Under the pieces are notes generated by a model, which did no database searches, was not told where the DNA came from, and saw only the letters and a list, made by a program, of their open reading frames with translations. A DNA stretch of 64,000 nt from Brettanomyces bruxellensis (Eukaryota; Ascomycota; Pichiomycetes; Pichiales; Pichiaceae): the NCBI RefSeq assembly GCF_011074885.1, contig NC_054687.1, positions 1,240,001 to 1,304,000 on the forward strand. Reading direction: 5' to 3'. This document shows, in pieces, positions 20,414-30,060 of the stretch. The first letter of the stretch is position 1; each line of letters opens with the position of its first letter. Position numbers and translations under genes: made by a program.

Positions 20414-21583
20414 CTACGAAGAATCAAATCTCAGTTTCCTGTGGCTCCATCCAGTCAAGCTGAGGGGTCTTGCATAGAAAAAGCTGTCATAGCCAACCGA
20501 AACATCGTTGTCATCATATTCGTCATCATGATAATTCTCAAAGCCGTTAAATCCTACTTGGGGCAAAATCACAATGCCATGATTCAATTTAACCGGCCGA
20601 CTCAGCCCTGTAAAATTCCTGTAAGATACAATATCCTGGCCAGAAATATCTGGGCCTTTTATATCCATACTTGAAAGTTGTTCTTTATCGAATTTGTCAA
20701 TTGCTTTAACCTCTAAATCTTCCACGCCATTCAAATAGTCGAAAAATGTGTCTGAAAATATCGAAGGTCCTGTGAACTGAATTGTCGGATCACCATTCAC
20801 ATCATAGTCGGTTAGCACCGCCGTCCAATTTGTGTTCTGTATGAGTTGTTTCTGTGTTGAGGCAACATAGCAAATGTGGGCAATCAATTTGGCCAAAAAT
20901 GGATGGTGCTTTTTTGCCACGAAGAGACTGTTGGAAAATATCATTCGCCGATTGAAAAAGTCCTCCCAGTTATCATGATTGTAGTCCGATACTATGCCAA
21001 TGGTAAGTCTGGTGTTATTCTCAGATGGAATTGTCCAATGGGAGATTGGCTTCACATCTAATGTATCGATATCCGCATATACTCCGCCTTGCAAAAATGT
21101 AAGCACATACTTTAGATATTCATACCTGAGTCTTGCATCAGGCATGGATCGAGCAATTTCAACCACTTCTGGAACTTTTCCTCCAAACTCATCTTTGATC
21201 ATTTTCATTGCCGTGTCTATCGATATCAAATGATACTTATAGTCTGGATTTGCTTCTTCCCATCGACGGACTAACTGCCGACAGCTTTCTGGGAATTCCG
21301 GATCTGATATGTTACTTACAGGCCATAATTGCCAAATATTGCCTTCTATTACGGAAGAGTCATCATATGCAAATTCCGTAAGTAATCTTTTCTCCGTCCT
21401 CCGTATATTATACGTATTTGCTGGTAGGCTATCATCCCTGGAGGCAACATCTTTAATATGATACGATCTCACAAATGCATATCCACTTATTGTAGCAAGA
21501 GTCAAGAGAATGAATACAAATAGAGTCTTTCTAGAACGTGGAAGAACTTTCGGTACCACTAGCATATTAATATTTATATGCAT
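20414..21583 (-). CDS. Och1-like alpha-1,6-mannosyltransferase (GT32)
   Basis: This is a Golgi type II membrane enzyme, predicted to transfer mannose from GDP-mannose to N-glycan or cell-wall mannan. A short cytosolic tail with KVLPRSRK precedes a single transmembrane anchor (~20-38). The lumenal GT32 domain contains the DXD motif in LQGGVYADIDTLDVKP (~165-178) and the downstream segment NWEDFFNRRMIFSNSLF typical of Och1/Hoc1. The 389-residue length is closer to Hoc1 than Och1. ATG 21583 is used, but ATG 21565 would serve equally well. The promoter is shared with SLD2 (296 bp). Paralogue assignment within Och1/Hoc1 is uncertain. Confidence 0.85.
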   Translation of the reverse strand: MHININMLVVPKVLPRSRKTLFVFILLTLATISGYAFVRSYHIKDVASRDDSLPANTYNIRRTEKRLLTEFAYDDSSVIEGNIWQLWPVSNISDPEFPESCRQLVRRWEEANPDYKYHLISIDTAMKMIKDEFGGKVPEVVEIARSMPDARLRYEYLKYVLTFLQGGVYADIDTLDVKPISHWTIPSENNTRLTIGIVSDYNHDNWEDFFNRRMIFSNSLFVAKKHHPFLAKLIAHICYVASTQKQLIQNTNWTAVLTDYDVNGDPTIQFTGPSIFSDTFFDYLNGVEDLEVKAIDKFDKEQLSSMDIKGPDISGQDIVSYRNFTGLSRPVKLNHGIVILPQVGFNGFENYHDDEYDDNDVSVGYDSFFYARPLSLTGWSHRKLRFDSS

Positions 21584-21727
21584 ATGCGAGTTGTTTTATG
21601 ATCATATCAAATAATAAAAGAAAATTGTAGATATAGAGAACGAGTCAGAATAAAAAATGCATAGTGATACGATGAGATTTAGAGATGTCCAAATTTAAGC
21701 CCCCAATATTTCTCCTCAGATATTTGA

Positions 21728-21737
21728 ATCACGTGAC
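21728..21737 (+). promoter_or_regulatory. ATCACGTGAC site in the OCH1-like / SLD2 promoter
   Basis: An exact copy of the recurrent decamer lies midway in the 296-bp divergent promoter, about 145 bp from each start codon. It contains the Cbf1-type RTCACGTG core and could act on either gene. Confidence 0.55.
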
Positions 21738-21879
21738 GCAGATTCGCGTATCTGGTGCCGACTCGTACACGCGTTTGCGATGTTTTCATTTCTTTTCCAT
21801 CAGTATACATTCCTGTTTTTCGCAATTTTGTTCACTCACAAATACAAATACTTTACATAGCACATCAACACTTTATTAC

Positions 21880-23688
21880 ATGTCTTCACATACTCTTGTT
21901 CTCGCACCGCCAGTTGGTAAAAATGGGCAAAATAACTCCTCCAATGGAGATTACAGATCCAAACTGGAACATTACGCTGTAAAACTGAAAATTAGGATCA
22001 AGACTTGGGAGCATGAAAATAGCGGGGCAGATTTAACATGGGATGTCATCAAGAAGGAACATCCTGATATGGCAAGGAGGTATAAGAAGTATTCAAAGCT
22101 TAAAAAGTTGCTTAAAAAGAGCGATCTTGGGGAAGTTGACCTAGCTAAACTTTTTGCGAACTGGTCTCGTAATTATAGAGAAGAACATCCAACCAATTTA
22201 TCACACAAAAGCTCAGAAAATACAGAAGAGAGAGGCGCTGATAAAGGACAATATACCCTGCACCCTCGCCATCATCACCATCATCATCATCATTATATTG
22301 ATGCAAAACGGAAAGGCAGTCTTGATTTTAAAAATGCTCCTAATGGTAGCTCAACTACGCATCAGAAAGTAAAAAAGTTACATGGAGTCCCTGAAACTCC
22401 AACAAGAAGAACTAAGTTGAGGCCTATCTATGAAGATGGGATCGGTTTGGCCGAAGGGGGCCTTTCAGACGCAAAAAGTGACAATGATAAACAGGATGAC
22501 GATATTTTTGTAGACAATGATGAACAAACAGATAGAATTGGTCCTACGCCACAACTTAATGGCAGAGTTCTTGGAATTTTTGATATAGAGCTGAAACAGC
22601 TCAAGGATAAAAATCCACTCGAGCAAACGCCGTCTAAGGTGAAAGATCAAGAGATTACAATTATATCGCCATGTTCTTCCAAGCTTACAAACAACAAAGC
22701 TGCAGACAACACCAAAAGTCTGTCTGCAAGTATGTTTGAAACCCCAAAAGGTGAAGTTCGTACCAAGGATGTGCTCTTTAAAACTCCGCAGCAGAGTCTG
22801 GCTTCTTGTCGTAAAAAGCTAAATTTCAGCTCAAATATTGAGCAGACTCCACAATACTTGCATCACGAGACGGAGACACTGTCAATGCTGGACTATGACG
22901 GAATGCTCTCTGATCTAAGTGACTTTGAGGACTCAAGCAGTGACTTTGAAAGTTCCTCTGATGATAAAACTTCAGGAAGTCCAGATATTGGTGATGATGA
23001 TGTTATTGTAGGTGGTGGTAATACTATCGATGATGATCACAACGATCATATTTTAAAGCCGGTGTCTACATCTAAAAAGGACGATTTCACCCCAGTGTTA
23101 TCTCCTACTCCAAACGTGCGGAAGCTGGTAGAACCAAGTCCGTTGATTAAAAGACATTACGAGAAGTCACTTTTCACAATGAACCAGGAGCTAAAAAGCA
23201 TTAAGAAGAATCTTGAATTCTTTGCCGATCAGGAGAATTTAAAGCCGCCAGTTTCGGAAAATGAAGGTTCGCTCCATGATGAAAAAAGCGGTGAAAATGC
23301 GAAACCGCAGAAGGAGCATGATCCAATTGCCAGCTACAGGAAAAAGATCAAAACGATAAAACGAACAACGCGTAGATCGAAGTTGAAAACGAAAGGCCCT
23401 AATGATGTTGCAGATGAACTACAAGGTGTCGATATTCATAAGAAACTAAGAGAATTGGAGGAGAATACAAGGAAACGCCGTATGGCGGCATTAGATATGG
23501 CAAATGGTGAATCTAATAGTGTTGATGTGAATGATAGTGATTCTCAGAAGGAAGAGGAAGTATATGTGAGGAAGATGATCAGGGATCCGCCCAACAAGAA
23601 AAGAAGAGGCATCAATCCGCTATCGAATAATTTTGTGCGTCTCAAAATCAACAATCATCGTCGTGGCCGTTTCAGAGGAAGACGATAA
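21880..23688 (+). CDS. SLD2: DNA replication initiation factor Sld2
   Basis: Sld2 is phosphorylated by S-CDK, then binds Dpb11 to load GINS and Pol epsilon at origins. The N-terminal family motif is at ~30-75: YAVKLKIRIKTWEHE, then DVIKKEHPDMARRYKKYSKLKKL. At least nine SP/TP sites follow, including VPETPTRRTK, EQTPSK, FETPK and VLSPTP. The Arg-rich C-terminus (KKRRGINPLSNNFVRLK, then RGRFRGRR) is also typical. A run of eight histidines lies near residue 130. I chose ATG 21880. An upstream in-frame ATG at 21685 would add 65 residues that look like translated leader and would overlap the shared promoter. Confidence 0.88.
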   Translation: MSSHTLVLAPPVGKNGQNNSSNGDYRSKLEHYAVKLKIRIKTWEHENSGADLTWDVIKKEHPDMARRYKKYSKLKKLLKKSDLGEVDLAKLFANWSRNYREEHPTNLSHKSSENTEERGADKGQYTLHPRHHHHHHHHYIDAKRKGSLDFKNAPNGSSTTHQKVKKLHGVPETPTRRTKLRPIYEDGIGLAEGGLSDAKSDNDKQDDDIFVDNDEQTDRIGPTPQLNGRVLGIFDIELKQLKDKNPLEQTPSKVKDQEITIISPCSSKLTNNKAADNTKSLSASMFETPKGEVRTKDVLFKTPQQSLASCRKKLNFSSNIEQTPQYLHHETETLSMLDYDGMLSDLSDFEDSSSDFESSSDDKTSGSPDIGDDDVIVGGGNTIDDDHNDHILKPVSTSKKDDFTPVLSPTPNVRKLVEPSPLIKRHYEKSLFTMNQELKSIKKNLEFFADQENLKPPVSENEGSLHDEKSGENAKPQKEHDPIASYRKKIKTIKRTTRRSKLKTKGPNDVADELQGVDIHKKLRELEENTRKRRMAALDMANGESNSVDVNDSDSQKEEEVYVRKMIRDPPNKKRRGINPLSNNFVRLKINNHRRGRFRGRR

Positions 23689-23696
23689 AGAGAAAG

Positions 23697-23711
23697 TATA
23701 TATACATATAT
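23697..23711. terminator. TATATA-type 3'-end element between convergent SLD2 and UTP15
   Basis: GTATATATACATATA lies 9 bp after the SLD2 stop in a 126-bp convergent gap. It matches yeast polyadenylation efficiency elements. Confidence 0.4.
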
Positions 23712-23814
23712 TTGAAGTGTTTCCAAGTTTTCTTTTCAGTTTGCTATATAGTCAATACGCAGATATCCTGCCAATTATTATATTATGCTAGTATACATTT
23801 GCAGTGTGTATTGC

Positions 23815-25308
23815 TCATACACTAAGAAGCTCCAACATTCCCATTATCCTGCGTGCCTCCTTGCATCTCTGTATCTCCAAGTCAACCTTCTCTTCAATGC
23901 TAGAAACGAGATCCTCTAGCACAGGTTGTCTCTCTATAAGATCTGTGTACATATCCATAACGCACGACAAGTAGTCTGCAATTAGATGAACGTCTCTTGG
24001 GTCATCTATCGTTTTAAGACACCAAGTAAGTAACGGCTCAAGGGTGGAGGCATCTCTTCCCGAAAGAGCAACTCTAATTTTACCTCTTTTCCTTAACTCC
24101 TCCATGCACGTGACAGTCAACTCTTTTGAGAGTGCTGGTAATAGCGAGTGATCAAGCGCATCACTCCATTTGAATGCATTAAGGTCTCTCTCAAACTGCT
24201 TGAGTTTTCGGTTGTTGTTCTTCACACTGTCATCAAGAATATGATATTCTGACTCACCCCGATACTCAGCTCCTCTGATCATTCTTGCAAATGCGTGACT
24301 TTTCTGTTGCTTGACTCCCTGCTTAACTCTTGGCTCCGTCTTTCTCGTTCTAATTGTGAGAAGCCCGGAGTTGAGGCCAACCACCAAATGTTTCTGGTTT
24401 GGTGAAATGCCACAGCTCAAAACACCCGATCCAAACTTCCAGCCGAACTTCACGTCCCAGTTCTCGCTCGCTGTATCGAAAACTTTAACGTGTCCATCCA
24501 TGGATCCCGCCAAAATTCCCCTTTCACCCGCATCATACAAGCATGTAACAGTCTTTGTGAAGTTGTTCATCGTCCTATAGCATCTTCCGGCTGCCAAATT
24601 CCAGCATTTTATTCCCGATTCTCCACACGATAAAAGCGTAGTTGAGTTAAGACATAAAAGATCTTCCACAGGTGCTTCCTGATTCATCGTGAGAACTGGG
24701 CTTGTATTTCCGCTTCGGCAATCGAAAAGCCTCACCACATTATCATAGCATCCGGTGGCCACCAAATTCGATCCAGGGATGAATATTCCTGACCTCACAT
24801 AATCCTGATGTTCGCCAAAGCTCATCAATGGCTCTTCTGTGGATGAAATATCGTAAAGACGAGCCACACGGTCATCAGAGCATGTAAGAAGTTGTGTTGT
24901 TATTGAAGGATGGAACTTTGTCACATGTGTAGGGTGTGTAGATGGCTGCAGAGTCACAAGAAGTGATCTGGGATGCTGTGCGTCGAATATTTGGACTAAA
25001 CCACTGGCATCACCTGCCACCAAAAGTTTTCCATCATGTCTAAACTCTCCGCTGTAAACTGTGTCTTTAAATCTCGTGAAATTCTTCACCACTTTTCTTG
25101 TCTTTGAAGAAAACACCTGAATCCTTGTTGATGAGGTCACGGCGAAGTTGTGTGGTCTGTTTGGATCAAATGCTATATGAGTGACGGCATTGTGCTCTTT
25201 AACAAGTTGTGAATTTGTAAACCCTCTCCAGTACCTTTGTTCTGGTGTAGTTTTGGCCGGAAGTGTTTCTGTTCGAACCGGCTGGATTCTCTCTCTGGCC
25301 GCTGACAT
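23815..25308 (-). CDS. UTP15: SSU processome WD40 protein Utp15
   Basis: Utp15 belongs to the t-Utp/UtpA complex, needed for Pol I transcription and 18S rRNA processing in the nucleolus. The product is 497 residues, close to the yeast length. It has WD40 blades at about 30-330 (repeated GH/WD-like units such as HITCSDDRVARLYD-type segments) followed by the UTP15 C-terminal helical domain (~345-490). The N-terminus MSAARERIQPVRTE is family-like. An exact RRPE element lies about 110 bp upstream, as expected of a ribosome-biogenesis gene. Confidence 0.93.
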   Translation of the reverse strand: MSAARERIQPVRTETLPAKTTPEQRYWRGFTNSQLVKEHNAVTHIAFDPNRPHNFAVTSSTRIQVFSSKTRKVVKNFTRFKDTVYSGEFRHDGKLLVAGDASGLVQIFDAQHPRSLLVTLQPSTHPTHVTKFHPSITTQLLTCSDDRVARLYDISSTEEPLMSFGEHQDYVRSGIFIPGSNLVATGCYDNVVRLFDCRSGNTSPVLTMNQEAPVEDLLCLNSTTLLSCGESGIKCWNLAAGRCYRTMNNFTKTVTCLYDAGERGILAGSMDGHVKVFDTASENWDVKFGWKFGSGVLSCGISPNQKHLVVGLNSGLLTIRTRKTEPRVKQGVKQQKSHAFARMIRGAEYRGESEYHILDDSVKNNNRKLKQFERDLNAFKWSDALDHSLLPALSKELTVTCMEELRKRGKIRVALSGRDASTLEPLLTWCLKTIDDPRDVHLIADYLSCVMDMYTDLIERQPVLEDLVSSIEEKVDLEIQRCKEARRIMGMLELLSV

Positions 25309-25639
25309 GTTGGCTTACTTAAATTATGCGAATATCTTGATATAGTTGCCCCGTTAGTAAACGAATACTCTTTCCTATAAAAGACGTTGTACCTAAATAA
25401 TGCACGATCTTAAAATTTTTCAGCTGAAAAAAAGTGAGATAGAAAAAAAAATTAAAAAAAAACTAAAAAATACCTAATAGCAGGAGCACATTAAAATTTC
25501 ACTTTCTCCTAAAATATTGAAAGATTTAAGTTAAGACAAGCCGGATAGGCGACAAATAACAATGCAGTCTTTCCGCATATATTCACCTACACACTTCTAT
25601 ATACATATATAATATATACGCAAGCTAGATAGCAACTTC
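25309..25639. promoter_or_regulatory. UTP15 promoter and MGR3 3' flank
   Basis: This 331-bp gap holds the RRPE at 25412-25422 and several A-rich runs near 25430-25470. TATA-rich sequence near 25600 probably marks the MGR3 3' end. Confidence 0.5.
25412..25422 (-). promoter_or_regulatory. RRPE element of UTP15
   Basis: The minus strand reads TGAAAAATTTT, an exact ribosomal-RNA-processing element (bound by Stb3 in S. cerevisiae), 104-114 bp upstream of the UTP15 ATG. No PAC box (GCGATGAG) was seen with it. Confidence 0.65.
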
Positions 25640-27331
25640 TTAGCTGCTAGTTGTCTTCTCCACCTGATTGCCCTTTTCAATCTGATCTATCCATTCTGTA
25701 ATATCGCGTGTGTAGTCTGTGGAGTTTATTCTTACAGCTAGCACTTTAGCTCTTTGCAGATACTTCAAGGCCTTTTTCAAATCACCATCCTGATAGTGTA
25801 TCAAGGCCAAACCACACGATGAAACCATCTCTGATCTACTTAGGGCTGAGTCAAACTGTTTAGGAACGTCATTTCTGACATGTTGTTCTCTAAGCTTGTC
25901 AATCAAAAGTAGAGTTCTTTGAAAGATCCGTTCCGATTCCTTGTATGTTTTCTCAATAACAAACTCCTTGATCTGTGGATTTTGCATCTGAAGAGGGTTC
26001 ATGGCCAAATTTGAAGAGCGCAAATCCTCCAAGCTAAGTTCATGATCTTCCATGTGTGAAATTGGCCGTTCTTCCCCTTTATGTCCAGCTTTCTCTTGCT
26101 CTCTATCGAGTTTTTCGCTCAAAGTCTCCGCCATCATCTGCAGCACTATTGCGAGCTTTGTGAGGCAAACGCCAAGTCTTGCCGGATGATCGAAGCATCT
26201 CTGGATAATGACGGCATTAGTCGTTAAGCATGATGCAGCCTCCGAATAATCTCCCTCTTCTAAACATATATTAGCATACAAATCTCTTGCAGTAATAAGC
26301 GCACGAGTAAACAGTGGCCATCCCTTTGCAAAAAGCCCTAATATCTTATTCTCCTCTGTAGGATCAGTTGTATATATAGGAAGCTCCAATGGCTTCTTCA
26401 AAGCTTCTTTAAGATGCTTTTTTTTCTCCTCTTCACTCTTGCCCTGCATTTTGCTTGCCATATCCTTGGCTATCAACGCCAAGATGTTTTGATTTGTGTT
26501 GGCATTCAAAACTGTAATGAATGGAGGATATTCCTCTATTATTCGTCTTTGAGCCTGGATTATGTTCATCAAAAGTAGCTTTTTCCCTTTTTCTGCCTGA
26601 TCTTCCGGTAACAAGGCGGCATACCTGGTGGCAACAGTTAGTGATCCCATGATTAGCGTATCAAGTTGCGTATCGTTCGATACTAGTGTGCTTGGTTCCC
26701 ATTCACTAACCTGTTTTGTTAAATAGTTGCTAAGTGATTCGTATATTCGTAATGCCTTATCTGGCATTTTTTTTATCTCATACAATTCCGCAATACGCGT
26801 TGCTGCCCCCAAATAACTAGAATTCGTGTGTGGAGTCTTTTCCTCATCCAACTGCTTCAACAAATCTAAGTATTTCCTGATTGCCTCGTCTATATCACCT
26901 CTACTCTCTTTCTGTAGTGCTTCGTTTAGCAAATCTATGCTTTCATTGCTAAGGGACTCCGCATGATACGATCTGTAAATTCCAATTGTTCCCACCATGA
27001 TAAGCACAATAGACGTGACTCCAAACATCATCCGACCAGCCCTAAATTGCCTCTGTTGACCATTTGGTGGAATGTATCTCCCATTTGCACCGCCTTGGCC
27101 AGGAGAATATGTCTGGTTGGCATTTCCGGCATTATTGAAGTTTGCATTTGGTTGTGGGATCTTGTTCTCCTCCTGAAACCTCTCTGGTGGTCTGTTGGGG
27201 TCCTGGAATTGGTTTAATTGTGGCTGTTTTCGGATATCTCTTGGACTTGAAAGAAATCTCTTGCCTAGAGTTCTTTTTAAGGAAAAGCGGAAAAGGGAGA
27301 TTGATCCGCCCACTGTTCTGAGTCGAAACAT
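25640..27331 (-). CDS. MGR3: Mgr3-like TPR adaptor of the mitochondrial i-AAA protease
   Basis: Mgr3, with Mgr1, delivers substrates to Yme1 at the inner membrane. The product is 563 residues from ATG 27331; an in-frame TTG 22 codons upstream is ignored. It begins with an Arg/Ser-rich mitochondrial presequence (MFRLRTVGGSISLFRFSLKR), then has a Pro/Asn/Gln-rich linker and one transmembrane segment (~105-123, FGVTSIVLIMVGTIGIY). A long helical TPR region follows in the intermembrane space. The neighbouring divergent SRAP gene matches S. cerevisiae, where YMR114C and MGR3 (YMR115W) are also divergent neighbours, which supports the assignment. Confidence 0.87.
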   Translation of the reverse strand: MFRLRTVGGSISLFRFSLKRTLGKRFLSSPRDIRKQPQLNQFQDPNRPPERFQEENKIPQPNANFNNAGNANQTYSPGQGGANGRYIPPNGQQRQFRAGRMMFGVTSIVLIMVGTIGIYRSYHAESLSNESIDLLNEALQKESRGDIDEAIRKYLDLLKQLDEEKTPHTNSSYLGAATRIAELYEIKKMPDKALRIYESLSNYLTKQVSEWEPSTLVSNDTQLDTLIMGSLTVATRYAALLPEDQAEKGKKLLLMNIIQAQRRIIEEYPPFITVLNANTNQNILALIAKDMASKMQGKSEEEKKKHLKEALKKPLELPIYTTDPTEENKILGLFAKGWPLFTRALITARDLYANICLEEGDYSEAASCLTTNAVIIQRCFDHPARLGVCLTKLAIVLQMMAETLSEKLDREQEKAGHKGEERPISHMEDHELSLEDLRSSNLAMNPLQMQNPQIKEFVIEKTYKESERIFQRTLLLIDKLREQHVRNDVPKQFDSALSRSEMVSSCGLALIHYQDGDLKKALKYLQRAKVLAVRINSTDYTRDITEWIDQIEKGNQVEKTTSS

Positions 27332-27795
27332 TATAATTGACAATTGGCCCACCTTGAAATGATGGGATCCTAGTATAATGTTGATGAGTAAGATCAATTT
27401 AGTGATGTAAGTTGTATTGATCAGGGAAGCGAAAAAGTGGGGCTATGGCAAGCATATATCTAATTATAGTTTATAATATATAAATATATGTAATATTAGA
27501 TATGTTCATACAATCGCTTAATTAAATTTTTTTTTTTTTTTTTTTTCTTCTTGCTTCTTCTTTAGTTCGCCCAGGCGATGACTCCCGGGCAGATGATTTG
27601 ATAATTAAATTCCTATTGTGTAGCATATGCACGGATGCGATTGAAAATTGGAGCCCTCTATAATCTTTAATCGCAGCTTACGGAACACTAATATAAATTT
27701 ACAGATGTCCACTTCATTTTAACTCCGAAATACATCATTAACGGTATCAATTCAGTTATTAACTTATATGACTGAAGCTTGTTTGGGTATGAACA
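27332..27795. promoter_or_regulatory. Divergent promoter region, MGR3 / SRAP gene
   Basis: This 464-bp region contains a T20-type run near 27529-27546, a TATA-rich segment near 27470-27490 and no accepted ORF. No specific factor site was identified. Confidence 0.45.
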
Positions 27796-28806
27796 ATGTG
27801 CGGAAGATATGCATTACCGGTTGAGCCAAAAGATTTGCCTTCCGAATTCGGAAAGCAGCATCTTGAAGTTGATGAACAAATAGACATGAACAGGGCAACC
27901 AATCACAGATATAATATTGGACCAACAGAGTACGCACCAGTATACTATATGCGACTCTCGCATAAGACTGAAGAGAGATACGATGATACGGTAAGGCATT
28001 TAATAAGATATATGATGTGGGGTATGATACCCAAATGGATCAAGGATAAAGCACAGATCAAAAGTGGAATACCTACATTTAATGCCAGATACGAAAAAAT
28101 TGGCAAGAACAGATTGTGGGTCTCGTCTGTTAATCAGAGATGTGTGATTCCTATTATGGGGTATTACGAATGGAAAAAGGCTGATCAGACAACTGGGAAG
28201 AAGCAGAAACAGCCATATTACATAAAGCGTAAGGATGGGAAATTAATGTTCCTAGCAGGGCTTTACTCGAGGTCTGTGATTGACGGTGAAGATGTATTTT
28301 CATACACCATCGTTACATGGAATGCACCAAAGTGTTTGGAGTGGCTTCATGACCGTATGCCAGTTGTTTTAGATCCTGATACAGACGATTTTAGCAACTG
28401 GCTCAATCCTGGTGGAGGTAAAAAGCACTGGAACGATGTCAAGGATTTGCTCAAAATATACGATGGTAAATCGAGAAAGTTGGAGTGGTATGCTGTGGAT
28501 AGAAAAGTGGGAAATATGAAAAATGAGGATCCTTCCTTTGTGAAGCCGTTGGATGATTCAAATGGTATCATGGGACTTTTGGGGCGTAATGTCAAGCGTG
28601 AAGCTAGAATTAAGACAGAGCCAAAGTCGAGTCTTGAAGATGGTCATGTTTCGGATAACTTACCATCGCAAGTCAAGTTAGAAAGTCCAGTAAAAACAAA
28701 GATAAAGACTGAGGCAGTATCACCTTTGAAGAGCAAAAAGCGTACACTCGATAGCTGGTTATCCCCATCTAAAAAGCGTCAAAGAAAGGTAAAACCAGAA
28801 AAGTGA
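27796..28806 (+). CDS. SRAP-domain protein, HMCES/YedK family (YMR114C homologue)
   Basis: SRAP proteins crosslink to abasic sites in single-stranded DNA through the N-terminal cysteine and protect replication forks. The initiator Met is followed by Cys2 in MCGRYAL, which the family requires for catalysis. The other active-site residues are visible: Asn in FNARYE, Glu in GYYEWK and His in LHDRMPVVL. The catalytic domain covers ~1-255. The Lys-rich tail has three psi-K-x-E SUMO consensus sites (IKTE, VKLE, IKTE) and a PIP-like element KRTLDSWL near residues 315-322. The product is 336 residues. It is convergent with the FRG1-like gene, with only 32 bp between the stops. Confidence 0.94.
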   Translation: MCGRYALPVEPKDLPSEFGKQHLEVDEQIDMNRATNHRYNIGPTEYAPVYYMRLSHKTEERYDDTVRHLIRYMMWGMIPKWIKDKAQIKSGIPTFNARYEKIGKNRLWVSSVNQRCVIPIMGYYEWKKADQTTGKKQKQPYYIKRKDGKLMFLAGLYSRSVIDGEDVFSYTIVTWNAPKCLEWLHDRMPVVLDPDTDDFSNWLNPGGGKKHWNDVKDLLKIYDGKSRKLEWYAVDRKVGNMKNEDPSFVKPLDDSNGIMGLLGRNVKREARIKTEPKSSLEDGHVSDNLPSQVKLESPVKTKIKTEAVSPLKSKKRTLDSWLSPSKKRQRKVKPEK

Positions 28807-28838
28807 AACTGGAGAACTAAAACTAGAAGTAAACCGTT

Positions 28839-29867
28839 CTATGCCCTTCTATCAGTTAGGTACTTCTCCTTCAAATCAAGCAAGAACTCGTGCAGTTTGC
28901 CCTCTTTGTCTGCTTCCTTCAATTGGTAATAAATTTTGTCTGTGATTTTTATTCCAGACTTTTGAAGTTCTTTCAGTGCCAACCGTATGCTTTCATCAAC
29001 AGCACCTTCTTGGTCTGGTTGAGTTGTCTGCAGTTTGTTTATTTCGTCAATCAGCGATTCGGCATAACTGCAATTTGCTATTTGTACTCTGATATTAAAC
29101 TGGTTCAAATCATCGAGCAAGTCATCAGGATCACATATCAAGCGTGGCTTTAATTTGTCTGTAACGATCAGTTTATATGATTCATTAGATTTCCCGTCTT
29201 CGCTCCCGTCTGTTTCCATTGATATCTGGAAATTTGATGTATCTGTTGGCTTTAATATGAACTTGAATATCTCCTGCGCCGTCAAGGTAGATGACATACA
29301 TAGTGTATGCTTTTCCGAATTGTGTGACAAGAACTTTTTGGTTTTGGGATTTTTCAATGCAATATAAACGTATGTCTTTTCAGCATCCGGTATATCTACT
29401 TTATGTTTCGTTGATAGTATGCTATCCACCCTAACAACCGTGAAAATCTGAGCAATGTTCTCGGGCTCTACTCTGTATATTGGTGATTCCAAATTCATTT
29501 TTGGAAGAAAGTTAATTGAATCTCCTTTGGCAGTTATTTTGAGGTCACTTTCTTTAGCTATTGTAATATTTAGTTTATCATGGGCAACAGAGATAACACC
29601 AATTTTGTTGTTATCCTCTATTCCCTTTCTAGTAACTCCTATCACAATAGGCATCCCTTCCTTAAGATCCGTAATGGTTGTTGCACTTGTCCAATTGCAT
29701 TTTGTAAAGATTTTGGGATCGATCTGATCTGCTGATTGAAGTTTGTTATTTATGAGAAATTTTATCTCTGCTTTATTCCCGCCGACCCTTTGTTTCTTTT
29801 CACCATGATGATTTGTTGAATGATGCCGACGCTTTTTTGAACCTTTAAACCTAAGCTTTGAGACCAT
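28839..29867 (-). CDS. FRG1-like nucleolar protein (fascin-like fold)
   Basis: FRG1 proteins are nucleolar/spliceosome-associated RNA-binding proteins; S. cerevisiae lacks one. The 342-residue product begins MVSKLRFKGSKKRRHH, the basic N-terminus common to fungal members, then NWTSATTITDLKEGMPIVI, which aligns with the family's WxxAxSLxDLxGP start of the beta-trefoil. SPIYRVEPENIAQIFTVVRV and YVYIALKNPKTKKFLS fit the later trefoil repeats. The C-terminal helical part (~270-342) is less conserved. Assignment rests on these segments only; a profile search would settle it. Confidence 0.65.
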   Translation of the reverse strand: MVSKLRFKGSKKRRHHSTNHHGEKKQRVGGNKAEIKFLINNKLQSADQIDPKIFTKCNWTSATTITDLKEGMPIVIGVTRKGIEDNNKIGVISVAHDKLNITIAKESDLKITAKGDSINFLPKMNLESPIYRVEPENIAQIFTVVRVDSILSTKHKVDIPDAEKTYVYIALKNPKTKKFLSHNSEKHTLCMSSTLTAQEIFKFILKPTDTSNFQISMETDGSEDGKSNESYKLIVTDKLKPRLICDPDDLLDDLNQFNIRVQIANCSYAESLIDEINKLQTTQPDQEGAVDESIRLALKELQKSGIKITDKIYYQLKEADKEGKLHEFLLDLKEKYLTDRRA

Positions 29868-30060
29868 TTTATTGTATAATTTGGTTAGACGTGTTGAAAA
29901 TGCATGCAGTGATCGAACGTGTGCTAATTTTTTAATAGGTGGAAAGAATTGATAAAAAATGGCATCTTAATATTTTTCACTGGATTTCTTTTTTTTACGT
30001 TTTTCTCCCCTTTCAATCTCAGGAATCCTTAAAATACAATTTGTTTATGTTACATTTAAT

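Noticed and set aside
21685..21879. N-terminal extension of SLD2 from ATG 21685
   Set aside because: The added 65 residues are leader-like, precede the conserved Sld2 start and cover the CACGTG promoter site.
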